From positions 10,033,931-10,097,930 of the forward strand of contig NC_135555.1 of the NCBI RefSeq assembly GCF_964340395.1: a stretch of 64,000 nucleotides of DNA, given 5' to 3'. Of this stretch, positions 37,193 to 57,939 are shown in pieces. The DNA comes from Glandiceps talaboti. Its lineage: Eukaryota; Hemichordata; Enteropneusta; Spengelidae. The notes under the pieces are model-generated. The model worked only from the letters and a program-made list of their open reading frames with translations, was not told where the DNA came from and ran no database searches. Every line of letters begins with the position of its first letter. Positions within the stretch are counted from its first letter, which is position 1. The position numbers were made by a program, and so were the translations under genes.

Positions 37193-37804
37193 GTGAGTAT
37201 GAACTGTCCTGAGAAATAATGGCCGCCATAACTTTCGGTCTGACGAAGTGACAAAGGGTTGTCCAGAGGTCAACAATCTACAAGTAATAATGCCACCATT
37301 GCATCGTTATAATTCAGTCATTTCTGTATGTTTAAAGAAGTTGACTGTTTTACCAGATTGCCATTGCGAGGTTTGCAAGCTATATAAGTATTTTAATGTA
37401 ACTACACAGCAGAAGTGAGCGAGTTGGAGTTTTCATTGTTCTAAAGATACTTGTAAACGTTGCGCTCTAGTTGGCACGCCATTTTGGACAAACACCATGC
37501 ACTGGCACCCTGTGGCTTACTATTCCGAAGACCTATTTTTACACCATCGAGATGAATCTCTATCCGGTCTTCTTCTCCTTACTTTAATAATCACGAATTG
37601 GAAATCAAGTCCTCTCCAAAACATTTTGATGGTTTCTTGATTTCCTTATTATTATTTAATTTGCATCAATACATGTCTAGTCATATAACACAAATGTGAT
37701 TAACGATTGTTAAAAAACCCAAACGTATCACTATCAGTCATACTGTCAAAGGTTAAGACTAACTTATTGCAATGTCAATCTTTCGTGCACCCACAGCTGC
37801 CCCA

Positions 37805-41730
<3,926 letters not shown>

Positions 41731-42949
41731 TAGTGCTACATATGTCAGAAAAGATAGTTGGAGACAGAGTTTTCAAGTGAACTGTTCATCTGTCTTGGGT
41801 TTGAGGGATCATCAAACCTTAACTAATAACTCGTATAAAAACATATTGTCCTTGTCTTGCCATGCTTTTGAACACTGGGGGAAAAGTAAAATGTTGTGTT
41901 GCCCCCCCCCCCCGTTTCTTGGTAGAATTTTCGCCTTTACCCTTTTTTACATTTCACAGTATACCTTCATCTCATCTGCTAGCTGTGAACGATGTATAGA
42001 CTTGGTAGTCATGTATACCGTGATCTGCTCTGCATTCGTATTACCGAGAATATTTAATGATAAATACATAAATTCAATACGTTTTTTCTAGAAATAGTTT
42101 ATTTTATTTCATATCAATATTTCATTCATATATATATCTAGATGCCAAAAAAATAATTTCAGCGATTAAGAACGTTTACTTTCGCCATTCATTTCATGTC
42201 ATACCAAACACCAAACAAATATGAAGTAACAGACGTTGAATCAAAAGTATGAAAATAGCGTTCGAGAAATTGTACACATCTTGATATGACCAATAAAGAT
42301 GTAATTTGAACGATATCTGTTGTTGTTTCGAAAACGTTCTTGAGATTATGTCATAGATAGTCAACGAGTTTGGCGATTATGTCTAATCTCTGTCCTACCC
42401 ATATTTTTATACGGCGTGAAAAGAAAACGTTCGCAACATTTTGCCTATCTCTGCTTACGGAGCTTACTGTGGACACGAAGGTGAACAGAATCTGTTTTTT
42501 GGGGGGTATCGCCTCGGACCTTTGATGGTCTGAAGTTTATTAGCAATTATAAGACCGCCATCATCATTTTGTGCACTGGCACAATACAACTCCTTATCTA
42601 AATGGTGAAATGTTGTTTTTATTTTTAATTTACTATGGAATGCATGGTCAAGGGTCCTGAGTTGATATGACCTGTCCACCTTATGTGGTGTAATCTCGTG
42701 CACCTATGCACTGTCATTCGTTAACTGAGACCTAGATCAGCAATAAGGACATTCTAAAACACCAGGTTGGAGGAAAAGTCGTTAAATGGCCATAGTAAGT
42801 TACAGATGACACATCTGGTCAAAGTGGCCATCTATCCATATCTATAGCTAGGGGGAGGGGGCATTAGGTCACAATAATTTTGAATCGTCGCTTACAATGT
42901 TAGACCACGTTTTAGTTGATCGAAAATGTGGAATCTATTTGGATACACG
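41731..42949. other. Caspase A 3' flank and spacer
   Basis: Positions 42110-42340 are repeated near 47970-48270 after gene B, including the AATAAA at 42292. A poly-C run lies at 41904-41913. No gene was found in the spacer. Confidence 0.6.
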
Positions 42950-43174
42950 GCGGTGTAGGTGAGTTTTATTCAGGGTATATACGTCACTTTCGAAATTTCA
43001 AAGGTCACTGAAAATAAAATATTGTACTTTAATAGCCGTAATAAAAGTTCGCCACGTCACCGACCCGACCGACTGATTCTATAAACTCAGCTACCATAAC
43101 TAAATAAGATTATTTTTAGTGATATCTTACTCTTCTTTCTCGCCGTCTTTGATCACCACTGGATTTCTCAACAG
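42950..43174 (+). promoter_or_regulatory. Caspase-like B promoter region and non-coding exon 1
   Basis: Homologous to 36960-37192. It retains one TACGTCA (42978) and a shortened CACGTCA stretch (43057), then the same exon end TTTCTCAACAG with donor GTGAGT at 43175. The next acceptor is CCACAG at 43736. Confidence 0.5.
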
Positions 43175-43741
43175 GTGAGTATGAACACTCAGTCCTGTGA
43201 AATAATGGCCGCCATAACTTTCGGTCTGACAAAGTGACAAAGGGTTGTCCAGAGGTCAACAATCTACAAGTAATAATGCCACCATTGCATCGTTATAATT
43301 CAGTCATTTCTGTATATGTTTAAAGAAGTTGACTATTTTACCAGATTTCCATTGCGAGGTTTGAAAGTTAAAGAAGCATTTTAATGTAACTACACAGCAG
43401 AGGGGAGCAAGCAGAAGTGTTCATCGCTGTAAAGATACTTGTAAATGGAAAGGCATTGCGCTCGGGTTGGTACGCCATTTTGGACACACCTTACATTCTG
43501 TGGCTTACTAAATATTCCGGAGACCCATTTTTTATATCATCGAGATGAAACTCGACCCGGTCTTCTTTTTCTCTCCAAAAAGTTTTGATGGTTTCTTGAT
43601 TTCCTTACTATTATTTAATTTGCATCAATAAATGTCTAGTCATATAACGTAATGTGATAAACGGTTGTTAAAAACAACGTATGACAATCAGTCGTACTGT
43701 AACTTATTGCAATGTCAATCCTTCGTGCACCCACAGCTGCA

Positions 43742-47547
<3,806 letters not shown>

Positions 47548-49058
47548 CAGCTTCATACATGTCAGAAAAGATACCCGAAGACAGAGTTTTCAGGTCAACT
47601 GTGTATCTGTCTTGGTTTTGAGGGGTGTCATCAAACCTTAACTAATAATTTATCTGAAATATATAGTGCTTGTCTTGCCATGAACGAATGCATTCTTTTG
47701 AACACTGGGAAAAAGTAAAGTGCTGTGGTGCCCCCCCCCCCCCCACGTTTGTAAATTTCCTTTGAAGGTATCATATAAACAATGCCAAAGGAAATTTACT
47801 TTATGACCCTGCAACGATTCACTTGGTAGAATTTTCGCCTTTACCTTTTCTTACCTTTTACATTATACCTAATCTAATCATCTAATCTACTGTTACCTAT
47901 GTTAGTATTATTACTTTTTGATAGACTTATAGACTTAGTAGGAAATGTTTTCTTTTATTTCATATCAATTTTTATTCATATATATCTCTAGATGCCAAAA
48001 AATAATTTCGGCGATTAAGAACGTTTACTTTCGCCATTCATTTCATGTCATACCAAACACCAAACAAATATGAAGTAACAGACGTTGAATCAAAAGTATG
48101 AAAATAGCAGTTGCTGTTCCTAGCTCTTTCGCTTCTTTGAATACAATTTACTCAACTAGACGTTACATGTATTTTAAGCGTTCTAGATATTGTAACTTCA
48201 TCTTCATATGACCAATAAAGATAGTTTTACATGTAATTTAGACGAAATCTGTTCAAAGATGATAAGAAGTAGCAAAGCCCAATGTCGACCCTTATATTAA
48301 TTTTGTCTTCGAAAATGTTCTTGAGATTGTGTAAATGAGTTTGGCAATTATGTGTCATAACGAAGGACGCTAATCCTTGTCCTACCTAGATCAGCAATAA
48401 GGACCATTCTAAAACAAGGGTGGATGATCATGGTAAGTTATTTTACAAATGACACATCCGAAAGTGGCCTTAGGTATTAGGTACTACGTCACGGGACGTT
48501 TGAATTGTTGCTTACAGTGTCAGACCACGTCTCAGTTGATCGGAAATGTGGAATCTATTTGTTCACAATGCGGGCTTACTTTGTTTTTTTAGTACGCTGA
48601 TTTTATAGAGCAATAAGGCGTGACTAGCTTGTACATATTTTACAAAATCAATTACTGTAACAAGGCCTGTAGAATTCATGTGTGATGCTGTCATGTGTAT
48701 GACACTAGTACACTTATAAACTTATCATTATAATTGGTCACAGAGATTGTCAATCAGTGCGACCACTTTTACTCATTTTGACAATTTTTCATATAAAAGT
48801 AGAATTGACATATGTACAGTTGAATATCAAGCTCTTGGTCATGACAAACTGAACCGAACTCATGAAACTGCTTAAGTGAGTAGGCATGGCTGCAGACATG
48901 CAAATTGGCAATAAATTTATAACGCTATTGTCATGGCTTCATTATAAGGCAAAGCCCTGAGAATACATTTGTTTTCCATGGTTCAGGCTGGGCAAACTAA
49001 CCCACAATCTGTGCATGGCAACCCGGACACTAACATAGAGGTCGAGAACAAAGTAAAA
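47548..49058. other. Caspase B 3' flank and spacer to NL7
   Basis: It contains a hairpin GTAAATTTCCTTTG / CAAAGGAAATTTAC (47749-47801) absent from the A flank, the conserved stretch 47970-48240 with AATAAA at 48214, and then spacer sequence. From about 48860 it resembles the 5' flank of NL8. Confidence 0.55.
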
Positions 49059-49095
49059 GGTCGAGCAGAAAGTTCCCGACTTCCCTTGCAACTTC
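49059..49095 (+). promoter_or_regulatory. Conserved block upstream of type-3 NL genes (first copy)
   Basis: GGTCGAGCAGAAAGTTCCCG followed by ACTTCCCTTGCAACTT stands 104-107 bases before the ATG in NL7-NL11, and its decayed form precedes NL12. Other copies start at 51019, 53894, 56691, 58349 and 61233. The constant distance and conservation suggest a core promoter or 5' UTR element. Confidence 0.5.
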
Positions 49096-49165
49096 CAAAA
49101 CCACACTCACTTTTTCAATAGCTAGCCACCAACATATTCTTCCTCACATCGAAATACAGAAAATC

Positions 49166-49375
49166 ATGGCTTACAATTTGAAGTGCACCATTATTGATAG
49201 ATATTGCAAGATCTTTGATGCTAACAGGAGTGGAGATTTCGACACTCTGGTAGAATATTACATGACAGATTGTAAACGTATCATGGCCGAAGCAGTTCAG
49301 TGTGGCCGCGAAGGAAAGAAAGTTTCCTTTGGTTGCACATTCAATTGCAATAAACAGTTTCAATACAGTTTGTGA
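49166..49375 (+). pseudogene. NL7: orphan exon 1 of an NTF2-like gene, donor destroyed
   Basis: The open frame begins MAYNLKCTIIDRYCKIFDAN and continues to IMAEAVQCGRE, aligning with exon 1 of NL8-NL11. At the exon end the paralogues read GAAG-GTAAGT, while this copy reads GAAG-GAAAGA, so the splice donor is lost. Read-through adds about 20 unrelated residues to the stop at 49373-49375. Downstream sequence to about 49560 still resembles the NL11/NL12 intron, then a microsatellite and the ~145-bp repeat array replace exon 2. Most likely dead; a truncated product is the alternative. Confidence 0.8.
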
Positions 49376-49584
49376 TGTGGGTCTGACAAAGTAATTTTGA
49401 AAATTAAAGAATTATGGTTATGACAGAGAACGAAATATTGGACACATGACTTAACTTTGAATGTACTCATCACGATACATTCAAAACCATTCTTTAGTGA
49501 CACCATGCTTCAGTCACTGGGCGAATTGGCGCCCTCACAGTTAGCCTGCAGTAATATATTTTCTTTTCAATAAGGGGGGGGGGG

Positions 49585-49682
49585 TCTGCGTCTGTCTGTC
49601 TGTCTGTCTGTCTGTCGGTCTGTCTGTGTATGTATGTATGTATGTATGTATGTATGTATGTATGTATGTATGTATGTATGTG
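49585..49682. repeat. (TCTG)n and (TGTA)n microsatellite
   Basis: TCTG units, then TGTA units, directly 5' of the ~145-bp repeat array at 49790, following a G-run at 49576. Confidence 0.96.
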
Positions 49683-49789
49683 TCTGTGGACACGATATCT
49701 AAAAAATATCTACAGTATCAAATCATCTTTCTTACGTTTTATGCCAAGAACTTATTAGGGTATGGTAAAAATCCCATGGATATTAACGA

Positions 49790-50340
49790 GTTATTTGCAT
49801 AATTAACGATTTTCAGTAATTAGACTACGTGTAAAGAATACAAACTTCAAATTCGGTAAAATCATGTCTATTCATTGAACGCATCAAAGCACACGTGTCC
49901 TGTAAAGGTTGTTGAAGTAACTTTTCGATTTACGCAATGTTCTATAAAGCTTCATGACATAGCAGTTAGATTTAAATATGTCATTTCCATAGATAATGAT
50001 TTTGGGTATTAAGTAGGTTATATCGTACGAATGCAAGTTTCAAATTTCATATAATTTGGTACATACATCAACCATAACGAAGCGCACATGTTCTAGAAAG
50101 CTTGTTGATTTAGTTTTTAATTATAATTAGTCATTTACATTTTTTGAATTGGGCATTATCGTGAGAATGCAAACATGAAATTCATAATTTAGTACATGTC
50201 ATGAACAAAGTACATGTGTTCTATAGCAAGGTTTTTATTTGATGTACTATCTTTATGATTCATTTGAATAATTAATGATTTTAGGTAATTAGGCAATATC
50301 TTTAGTATAAGTATGAAAGTTTGAAGTTTCATTTAGTTTG
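49790..50340. repeat. ~145-bp degenerate tandem repeat, array 2
   Basis: Four units contain TAACGATTTTCAGTAATTAG-like and TTTGGTACATACATCAACCA landmarks (unit starts near 49802, 49997, 50138 and 50275). Near-identical arrays follow NL8 (52460-53030) and NL9 (55275-55845) as part of the tandem gene units. Confidence 0.8.
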
Positions 50341-51122
50341 GTATATCGGCCAATTCGCATATCCAAAATTTGCCAAGATGGTGCTCTATTTCCTGTCTGT
50401 GTGTACCTTCGGCTATACATGCTATAGGTTACTCAGTTAATCATAGAACACTGCTTTCAGTTTACTTTCGGTATTACATTGTTTCATATCATTTGTGTAT
50501 GTAGCCGCTTAGTGATGACCCAATTTAATACTACCGGTATATGATATTTCCTTTCTTTCCTTTCAGACTGTAAATTATATGATGCCTTTTTTGTGTGATG
50601 GTTTATTTGTGGTTTGTGAAACGCTTCTTGAATGTATCTGTTTATCTGAAGTACAGTACTGTTTTGTGTTATTGTTATTTTTTTAATAATACCATGTTAC
50701 CCCTGACAACCGGCGCCGGCTTGCAATCACGCCATACTAGTTCTGTATACCGTCGCCATTAGGATTGGTATAAACAATTCTAAATTAGTCAAATCATCTT
50801 TTCAAATTTTAATTTTTTCTCTTGGTATAATCAGGTTTCAAGCTGTCGTCACAAACTGACTTAAAATATCTGAATACTAAGGAAGTATTGCTGAGGACAT
50901 GTAATTGGCAGTAAATGCGTATACTATTGTATTGTAATATTGGGCGAGTTCATTATAAGGCGAAGTCTCACTTTCCAGGGTCCAGGCATGCTAATCGTTA
51001 CTGAGTGGCTCCAAAAAGGTCGAGCTGAAAAGTTCCCGACTTCCCTTGCAACTTTCACAAACACTCCACTTTTAAACAGCAAGCTATCAACAACTTCGTC
51101 CTCGTTGAAGTAACTTGCAATC

Positions 51123-51923
51123 ATGGCTGAAGATTTGAAATGCACTATTATCGATAGATATTGTGAGCTGTTTGATGTTTACAAAAGTGGAGATGCGGAT
51201 GCTATGGTGAAATACTACACAACCGATTGTAAAAGCATCATGGACCATGGAGTTAAATCTGGGCATGAAGGTAAGTGCTGGCGATCATTTCTTTGATTGA
51301 ACTGTCAAACTGCCATCAACATTTTCAATGATGCAGGTTCGTGTAGTGGGCATTTTCGCACGCTGCCGTCTACAAGAAAATGTTTCACCAATTTTCCGAA
51401 ATTGAAGACCTAAGAAATGCTTCACATTACACTTTAAAGTCTGAAATTTTAACATTTAGCGAACTCGTTTAAGACAACGCCTCACACAGGTAGTGTTGTG
51501 TAACGGCATTCTCGTGAGGTCAATCGAATGATGTATTGTATTGAATTTGGACAATCGCAGTATCAACATGCATGACATATTTGTCGTCATGTCGACAAAC
51601 ATATGGCCACCTCTTCCAAACGAACATTGAATACAGAAGGAATAATCAAGTCAAAGAATGCTGACTCACTAAACTTTAGCCGTTCTTGCTTCATTTCAGG
51701 AATTAAAGATACCTGCAAGAAATGTGCCCCCTCCGAGGCCACCTTCAATTTCAAGAAGGAAGAGTGTGAAGTTATCATTTCTGATGATGGATCATTGGCG
51801 TATCTGACAGTCAAACTGGAAATCTGCAAGGCTGATGGTACCAAAAGTGGATCGGGCACCAACCTTTGCATCTTCAGGAAAATTGATGGTGTCTACCTTG
51901 TCTCTGTCGACATGTATGCTTAA
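51123..51923 (+). CDS. NL8: NTF2-like/SnoaL-like protein, Cys-rich third subfamily
   Basis: Predicted 123-residue protein. Exon 1 is 51123-51270 (MAEDLKCTIIDRYCELFDVY, KSGDADAMVKYYTTDCKSIM, DHGVKSGHE), donor GTAAGT. Exon 2 is 51700-51923 (GIKDTCKKCAPSEATFNFKK, EECEVIISDDGSLAYLTVKL, and a CIFRKIDGVYLVSVDMYA end). The phase-1 Gly junction is as in NL1-NL6. The WKKxDG motif of other subfamilies is FRKIDG here, and the protein ends right after DMYA. It carries more cysteines than NL1-NL6. No signal peptide. Poly(A) signal AATAAA at 52143 with a GT-rich tract after it. It lies in the first of three ~2.8-kb tandem units. Confidence 0.9.
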
Positions 51924-52274
51924 ATGAGTAGCCTCTCTTCCTTTTCAAGGAGAACTTGCCACTTGTTTTATCACGTAGGCGTTATAGACGAATTCAATTC
52001 TTAAAATCGTCGTGGTTATTCTCTTTTTAGATTTAATTCAAGTGCTTTTGATGACGGTGACAATCAGTGGAAAGAATTTCCAAAAGAAATGTAAGGGTAG
52101 AGATATCACTTTCACCCTGAAAAACGGTTTGGTGATTTGATCAATAAACTTCCATACAGAAAGTTTGTATTTATCTGTGTTTAATATTCTCTCTCCCTTA
52201 ACCCCCATTTTAGTAGATGTGCGAATGTTCACATTTTACCTCAAGTAATGTGGATGATGGGGTGTGGGGATTGG

Positions 52275-52313
52275 GTATGTATGTATGTATGTATGTATGT
52301 ATGTATGTATGTA

Positions 52314-52389
<76 letters not shown>

Positions 52390-53060
52390 TATCTACTGCA
52401 TCAAATCATCTTTCTTACGTTTGATGCCAAGAACTTATTATGGTTTGGTAAAATATCCCATGGATATTAACGAGTTATTTGCATAATTAACGATTTTCAG
52501 TGATTAGACTACGTGTTAAGAATACAAACTTCAAATTCCGTAAAATTATGTCTATTCATTGAACACATCAAAGTACACGTGTCCTGTAAAGGCTGTTGAA
52601 GTAACTTTTCGTTTTACGCAAATGTTCTATAAAGCTTCATGACATAGCAGTTAGATTTAAATATGTCATTTCCATAGATAATGATTTTGGGTATTAAGTA
52701 GGTTATATCGTACGAATGCAAGTTTCAAATTTCATATAATTTGTTACATACATCAACCATAACGAAGCGCACATGTTCTAGAAAACTTGTTGATTTAGTT
52801 TTTAATCATAATTAGTCATTTACATTTTTTGAATTCGGCAATATCGTGAGAATGCAAACATCAAATATATAATTTAGTACATGTAATGAACAAAGTACAT
52901 GTGTTCTATAGCAAGGTTTTTATTTGATGTTACTATCTTTACGATTCATTTGAATAATTAATGATTTTAGGTAATTAGGCAATATCTTCAGTATAAGTAT
53001 GAAAGTTTGAAGTTGCATTTAGTTTGGTATATCGGCCAATTCGCATATCCAAAATTTGCC
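52275..53060. repeat. (GTAT)n/(GT)n microsatellite plus ~145-bp repeat, array 3
   Basis: A GTAT/GT microsatellite (52275-52385) is followed by about 75 bases of unique sequence and then the four-unit degenerate repeat (52460-53030), the same order as at 49.6-50.3 kb. Confidence 0.85.
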
Positions 53061-53998
53061 AAGATTTCCTGTGTGTACCTTCGGGTATACACGATAGGTT
53101 ACTCGGTTAGTCAGAGAGCACTATTGCTTTCCTCGATGTCTGAACAATACGAAAAACATCCCTAATGCACACTTCTACAGAATGCCAAGGGACAAAGCTC
53201 TAAAGAAACTGTACTATGAGGTAATGATATCCCCAATTTGAGCGAGGGCGCTGTATTCTCAATTTCCTGGATTTTACATTTCAACAATTAATGTGTGTCT
53301 GGAAACGAATATCTAAAGGCTCACCGCTTATTGAAGGCTTTCAGTTTACTTTCGGTATTAAAGTGTTTCATATCATTTGTGTATGTGGCTGCTTAGTGAT
53401 GACCCAATTAATACTATATGATGTTTCCTTTCTTTCCTTTCAGGCTGTAAATTATATGATGCCTTTTTTGTGTGATGGTTTATTTGTGGTTTGTGAAACG
53501 CTTCTTGAATGTCTTTTCTGTTCATCTGAAGTACAGTACTGTTTTGTGTTATTGTTTTTTATAATACCATGCTACCCCTGACAACCGACGCCGGCTTGTA
53601 ATCACGCCATACTAGTTCTGTATACCGTCGCCATTAGGAGTGGTATAACAAATTCTAAATTAGTCAAATAACCTTTTCCAATCATAATTTTTTTCTCTTG
53701 GTATAATCAGGTTTTAAGTTGTGGTCACAAACTGACTTAAAGTATCTGAATACTAAGGAAGTATTGCTGAGGACATGTTTTTGGCAGTAAATGCGTATAC
53801 TATTGTATTGAAATATTGGGTGAGTTCATTATAAGGCGAAGTCTCACTTTCCAGGGTCCAGGCATGCTAATCGTTACTGAGTGGCTTCAAAAAGGTCGAG
53901 CAGAAAAGTTCCCGACTTCCCTTGCAACTTTCACAAACACTCCACTTTTAAACAGCAAGCTATCAACAACTTCGTCCTCGTTGAAGTAACTTGCAATC

Positions 53999-54793
53999 AT
54001 GGCTGAAGATTTGAAATGCACCATTATCGATAGATATTGTGAGCTGTTTGATGTTTACAAAAGTGGAGATGCGGATGCTATGGTGAAATACTACACAACC
54101 GATTGTAAAAGCATCATGGACCATGGAGTTAAATGTGGGCATGAAGGTAAGTGCTGGCGATCATTTCTTTGATTGAACTGTCAAACTGCCATCAACATTT
54201 TCAATGATGCAGGTTCGTGTAGTGGGTATTTTCGCACGCTGCCGTCTACAAGAAAATTCCATTTTCCGAAATGGACGACCTAGGAAATGCTTCACATTGC
54301 ACTGTAAAGTCTGAAATTTTTACATTTAGCGAACTCGTTTAAGACAACGCCTCACACAGGTAGTGTTGTGTAACGGCATTCTCGTGAGGTCAATCGAATG
54401 ATGTATTGTATTGAATTTGGACAATCGCAGTATCAACATGCATAACCTATTTGTCGTCATGTCGACAAACATATGGCCACCTCTTCCAAACGAACATTGA
54501 ATGCAGTAGGAATAATCAGGTCAAAGAATGCTGACTCACTAAACTTTAGCCGTTCTTGCTTCATTTCAGGAATTAAAGATACCTGCAAGAAATGTGCCCC
54601 CTCCGAGGCCACCTTCAATTTCAAGAAGGAAGAGTGTGAAGTTATCATTTCTGATGATGGATCATTGGCGTATCTGACAGTCAAACTGGAAATCTGCAAG
54701 GCTGATGGTACCAAAAGTGGATCGGGCACCAACCTTTGCATCTTCAGGAAAATTGATGGTGTCTACCTTGTCTCTGTCGACATGTATGCTTAA
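53999..54793 (+). CDS. NL9: NTF2-like/SnoaL-like protein, near-identical to NL8
   Basis: Predicted 123 residues: exon 1 53999-54146, exon 2 54570-54793. Exon 1 differs from NL8 at one residue (Cys for Ser in HGVKCGHE), and exon 2 encodes the same peptide. Splice sites, the upstream block (53894) and the poly(A) signal (55013) are all conserved. The start lies about 2.88 kb after that of NL8, in the second tandem unit, so this is a very recent duplicate or has been homogenised by conversion. Function as for NL8: small cytosolic NTF2-like fold, unknown ligand. Confidence 0.9.
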
Positions 54794-55142
54794 ATGAGTA
54801 GCCTCTCTTCCTTTTCAAGGAGAACTTGCCACTTGTTTTATCACGTAGGCGTTATAGACGAATTCAATTCTTAAAATCGTCGTGGTTATTCTCTTTTTAG
54901 ATTTAATTCAAGTGCTTTTGATGACGGTGACAATCAGTGGAAAGAATTTCCAAAAGAAATGTAAGGGTAGAGATATCACTTTCACCCTGAAAAACGGTTT
55001 GGTGATTTGATCAATAAACTTCCATACAGAAAGTTTGTATTTATCTGTGTTTAATATTCTCTCTCCCTTAACCCCCATTTTAGTAGATGTGCGAATGTTC
55101 ACATTTACCTCCAGTAATGTGGATGATGGGGTGTGGGGATGG

Positions 55143-55850
55143 GGTATGTATGTATGTATGTATGTATGTATGTATGTATGTATGTATGTGTCTAAATATA
55201 TCTACTGCATCAAATCATCTTTCTTACGTTTGATGCCAAGAACTTATTATGGTTTGGTAAAATATCCCATGGATATTAACGAGTTATTTGCATAATTAAC
55301 GATTTTCAGTGATTAGACTACGTGTTAAGAATACAAACTTCAAATTCCGTAAAATTATGTCTATTCATTGAACACATCAAAGTACACGTGTCCTGTAAAG
55401 GCTGTTGAAGTAACTTTTCGTTTTACGCAAATGTTCTATAAAGCTTCATGACATAGCAGTTAGATTTAAATATGTCATTTCCATAGATAATGATTTTGGG
55501 TATTAAGTAGGTTATATCGTACGAATGCAAGTTTCAAATTTCATATAATTTGTTACATACATCAACCATAACGAAGCGTACATGTTCTAGAAAGCTTGTT
55601 GATTTAGTTTTTAATTATAATTAGTCATTTACATTTTTTGAATTCGGCAATATCGTGAGAATGCAAACATCAAATATATAATTTAGTACATGTAATGAAC
55701 AAAGTACATGTGTTCTATAACAAGGTTTTTATTTGATGTTACTATCTTTATGATTCATTTGAATAATTAATGATTTTAGGTAATTAGGCAATATCTTATG
55801 AAAGTTTGAAGTTTCATATAGTTTGGTATATCGGCCAATTCGCATATCCA
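55143..55850. repeat. (GTAT)n microsatellite plus ~145-bp repeat, array 4
   Basis: A shorter GTAT tract (55143-55190) is followed by the degenerate repeat array 55275-55845, differing from array 3 by scattered substitutions and one short deletion near 55797. Confidence 0.85.
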
Positions 55851-56795
55851 AAATTTGCCAAGATTTCCTGTGTGTACCTTCGGGTATACACGATAGGTTA
55901 CTCGGTTAATCAGAGAGCACTATTGCTTTCCTCGATGTCTGAACAATACGAAAAACATCCCTAATGTACACTTCTACAGAATGCCAAGGGACAAAGCTCT
56001 AAAGAAACTGTACTATGAGGTAATGATACCCCCAATTTGAGCGAGGGCGCTGTATTCTCAATTTCCTGAATTTTGCATTTCAACAATTAATGTGTGTCTG
56101 GAAACGAATATCTAAAGGCTCACCGCTTATTGAAGGCTTTCAGTTTACTTTCGGTATTACATTGTTTCATATCATTTGTGTATGTAGCTGCTTAGTGATG
56201 ACCCAATTAATACTATATGATGTTTCCTTTCTTTCCTTTCAGGCTGTAAATTATAAGATGCCTTTTTGTGTGATGGTTTATTTGTGGTTTGTGAAACGCT
56301 TCTTGAATGTCTTTTCTGTTCATCTGAAGTACAGTACTGTTTTGTGTTATTGTTTTTTATAATACCATGCTACCCCTGACAACCGACGCCGGTTTGTAAT
56401 CACGCCATACTAGTTCTGTATACCGTCGCCATTAGGAGTGGTATAACAAATTCTAAATTAGTCAAATCACCTTTTCCAATCATAATTTTTTCTCTTGGTA
56501 TAATCAGGTTTTAAGTTGTCGTCACAAACTGACTTAAAATATCTGAATACTAAGGAAGTATTGCTGAGGACATGTTTTTGGCAGTAAATGCGTATACTAT
56601 TGTATTGTAATATTGGGTGAGTTCATTATAAGGCGAAGTCTCGCTTTCCAGGGTCCAGGCATGCTAATCGTTACTGAGTGGCTCTAAAAAGGTCGAGCAG
56701 AAAAGTTCCCGACTTCCCTTGCAACTTTCACAAATACTCCACTTTTAAACAGCAAGCTATCAACAACTTCGTCCTCGTTGAAGTAACTTGCAATC

Positions 56796-57590
56796 ATGGC
56801 TGAAGATTTGAAATGCACCATTATCGATAGATATTGTGAGCTGTTTGATGTTTACAAAAGTGGAGATGTGGATGCTATGGTAAAATACTACACAACCGAT
56901 TGTAAAAGCATCATGGACCATGGAGTTGAATGTGGGCATGAAGGTAAGTGCTGGCGATCATTTCTTTGATTGAACTGTCAAACTGCCATCAACATTTTCA
57001 ATGATGCAGGTTCGTGTAGTGGGCATTTTCGCACGCTGCAGTCTACAAGAAAATGTTTCACCCATTTTCCGAAATGGAAGACCTAGGAAATGCTTCACAT
57101 TACACTGTAAAGCCTGAAATTTCTACATTTAGCGAACTCGTTTAAGACAACGCCTCACACAGGTAATGTTGTGTAACGGCATTCTCGTGAGGTCAATCGA
57201 ACGATGTATTGTATTGTATTGAATTTTTACAATCGCAGTATCAACATGCATGACCTATTTGTCGTCATGTCGACAAACATATGACCACCTCTTCCAAACG
57301 AACATTGAATGCAGAAGGAATAATCAGGGCAAAGAATGCTGACTCACTAAACTTGGTTCGTTTCAGGAATTAAAAATACCTGCAAGAAATTTGCCGCCTC
57401 CAAGGCCACCTTCAATTTCAAGAAGGAAGAGTGTGAAGTTATCATTTCTGATGATGGATCATTGGCGTATCTGACAGTCAAACTGGAAATCTGCAAGGCT
57501 GATGGTACCAAAAGTGGATCGGGCACCAACCTTTGCATCTTCAGGAAAATTGATGGTGTCTACCTTGTCTCTGTCGACATGTATGCTTAA
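56796..57590 (+). CDS. NL10: NTF2-like/SnoaL-like protein, third tandem unit
   Basis: Predicted 123 residues: exon 1 56796-56943, exon 2 57367-57590. Exon 1 changes from NL9 include Val for Ala (GDVDAM) and Glu for Lys (GVECGHE). Exon 2 starts GIKNTCKKFAASKATFNFKK, then is the same as NL8 and NL9 to the stop. The intron is about 50 bases more diverged at its 3' end: the acceptor is preceded by TTGGTTCGTTTCAG, and the intronic in-frame ATG extension present in NL8 and NL9 is lost. Poly(A) signal AATAAA at 57810. Conserved upstream block at 56691. Confidence 0.9.
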
Positions 57591-57939
57591 ATGAGTAGCC
57601 TCTCTTCCTTTTTAAGGAGAACTTGTCACTTGTTTTATCACGTAGGCGTTATAGACGAATTCAATTCTTAAAATCGTCATGGTTATTCTCTTTTTAGATT
57701 TAATTCAAGTGCTTTTGATGACGGTGAAAATCAGTGGAAAGAATTTCCAAAAGAAATGTAAGGGTAGAGATATCACTTTCACCCTGAAAAACGGTTTGGT
57801 GATTTGATCAATAAATTTTCATACGCAAAGTTTGTATTTATCTGTGTTTAATATTCTATGTCCCCCAATCCCCATTTTAGTAGATGTGCGAATCTTCACA
57901 TTTTACCTCCAGTAATGTGGCTGATGGGGCGTGGGGATG

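Noticed and set aside
51587-51871. 94-codon minus-strand frame, repeated at 54457-54741, 57347-57538 and 60006-60203
   Set aside because: It is the exact antisense of NL8-NL11 exon 2; its conservation is explained by the sense coding sequence.
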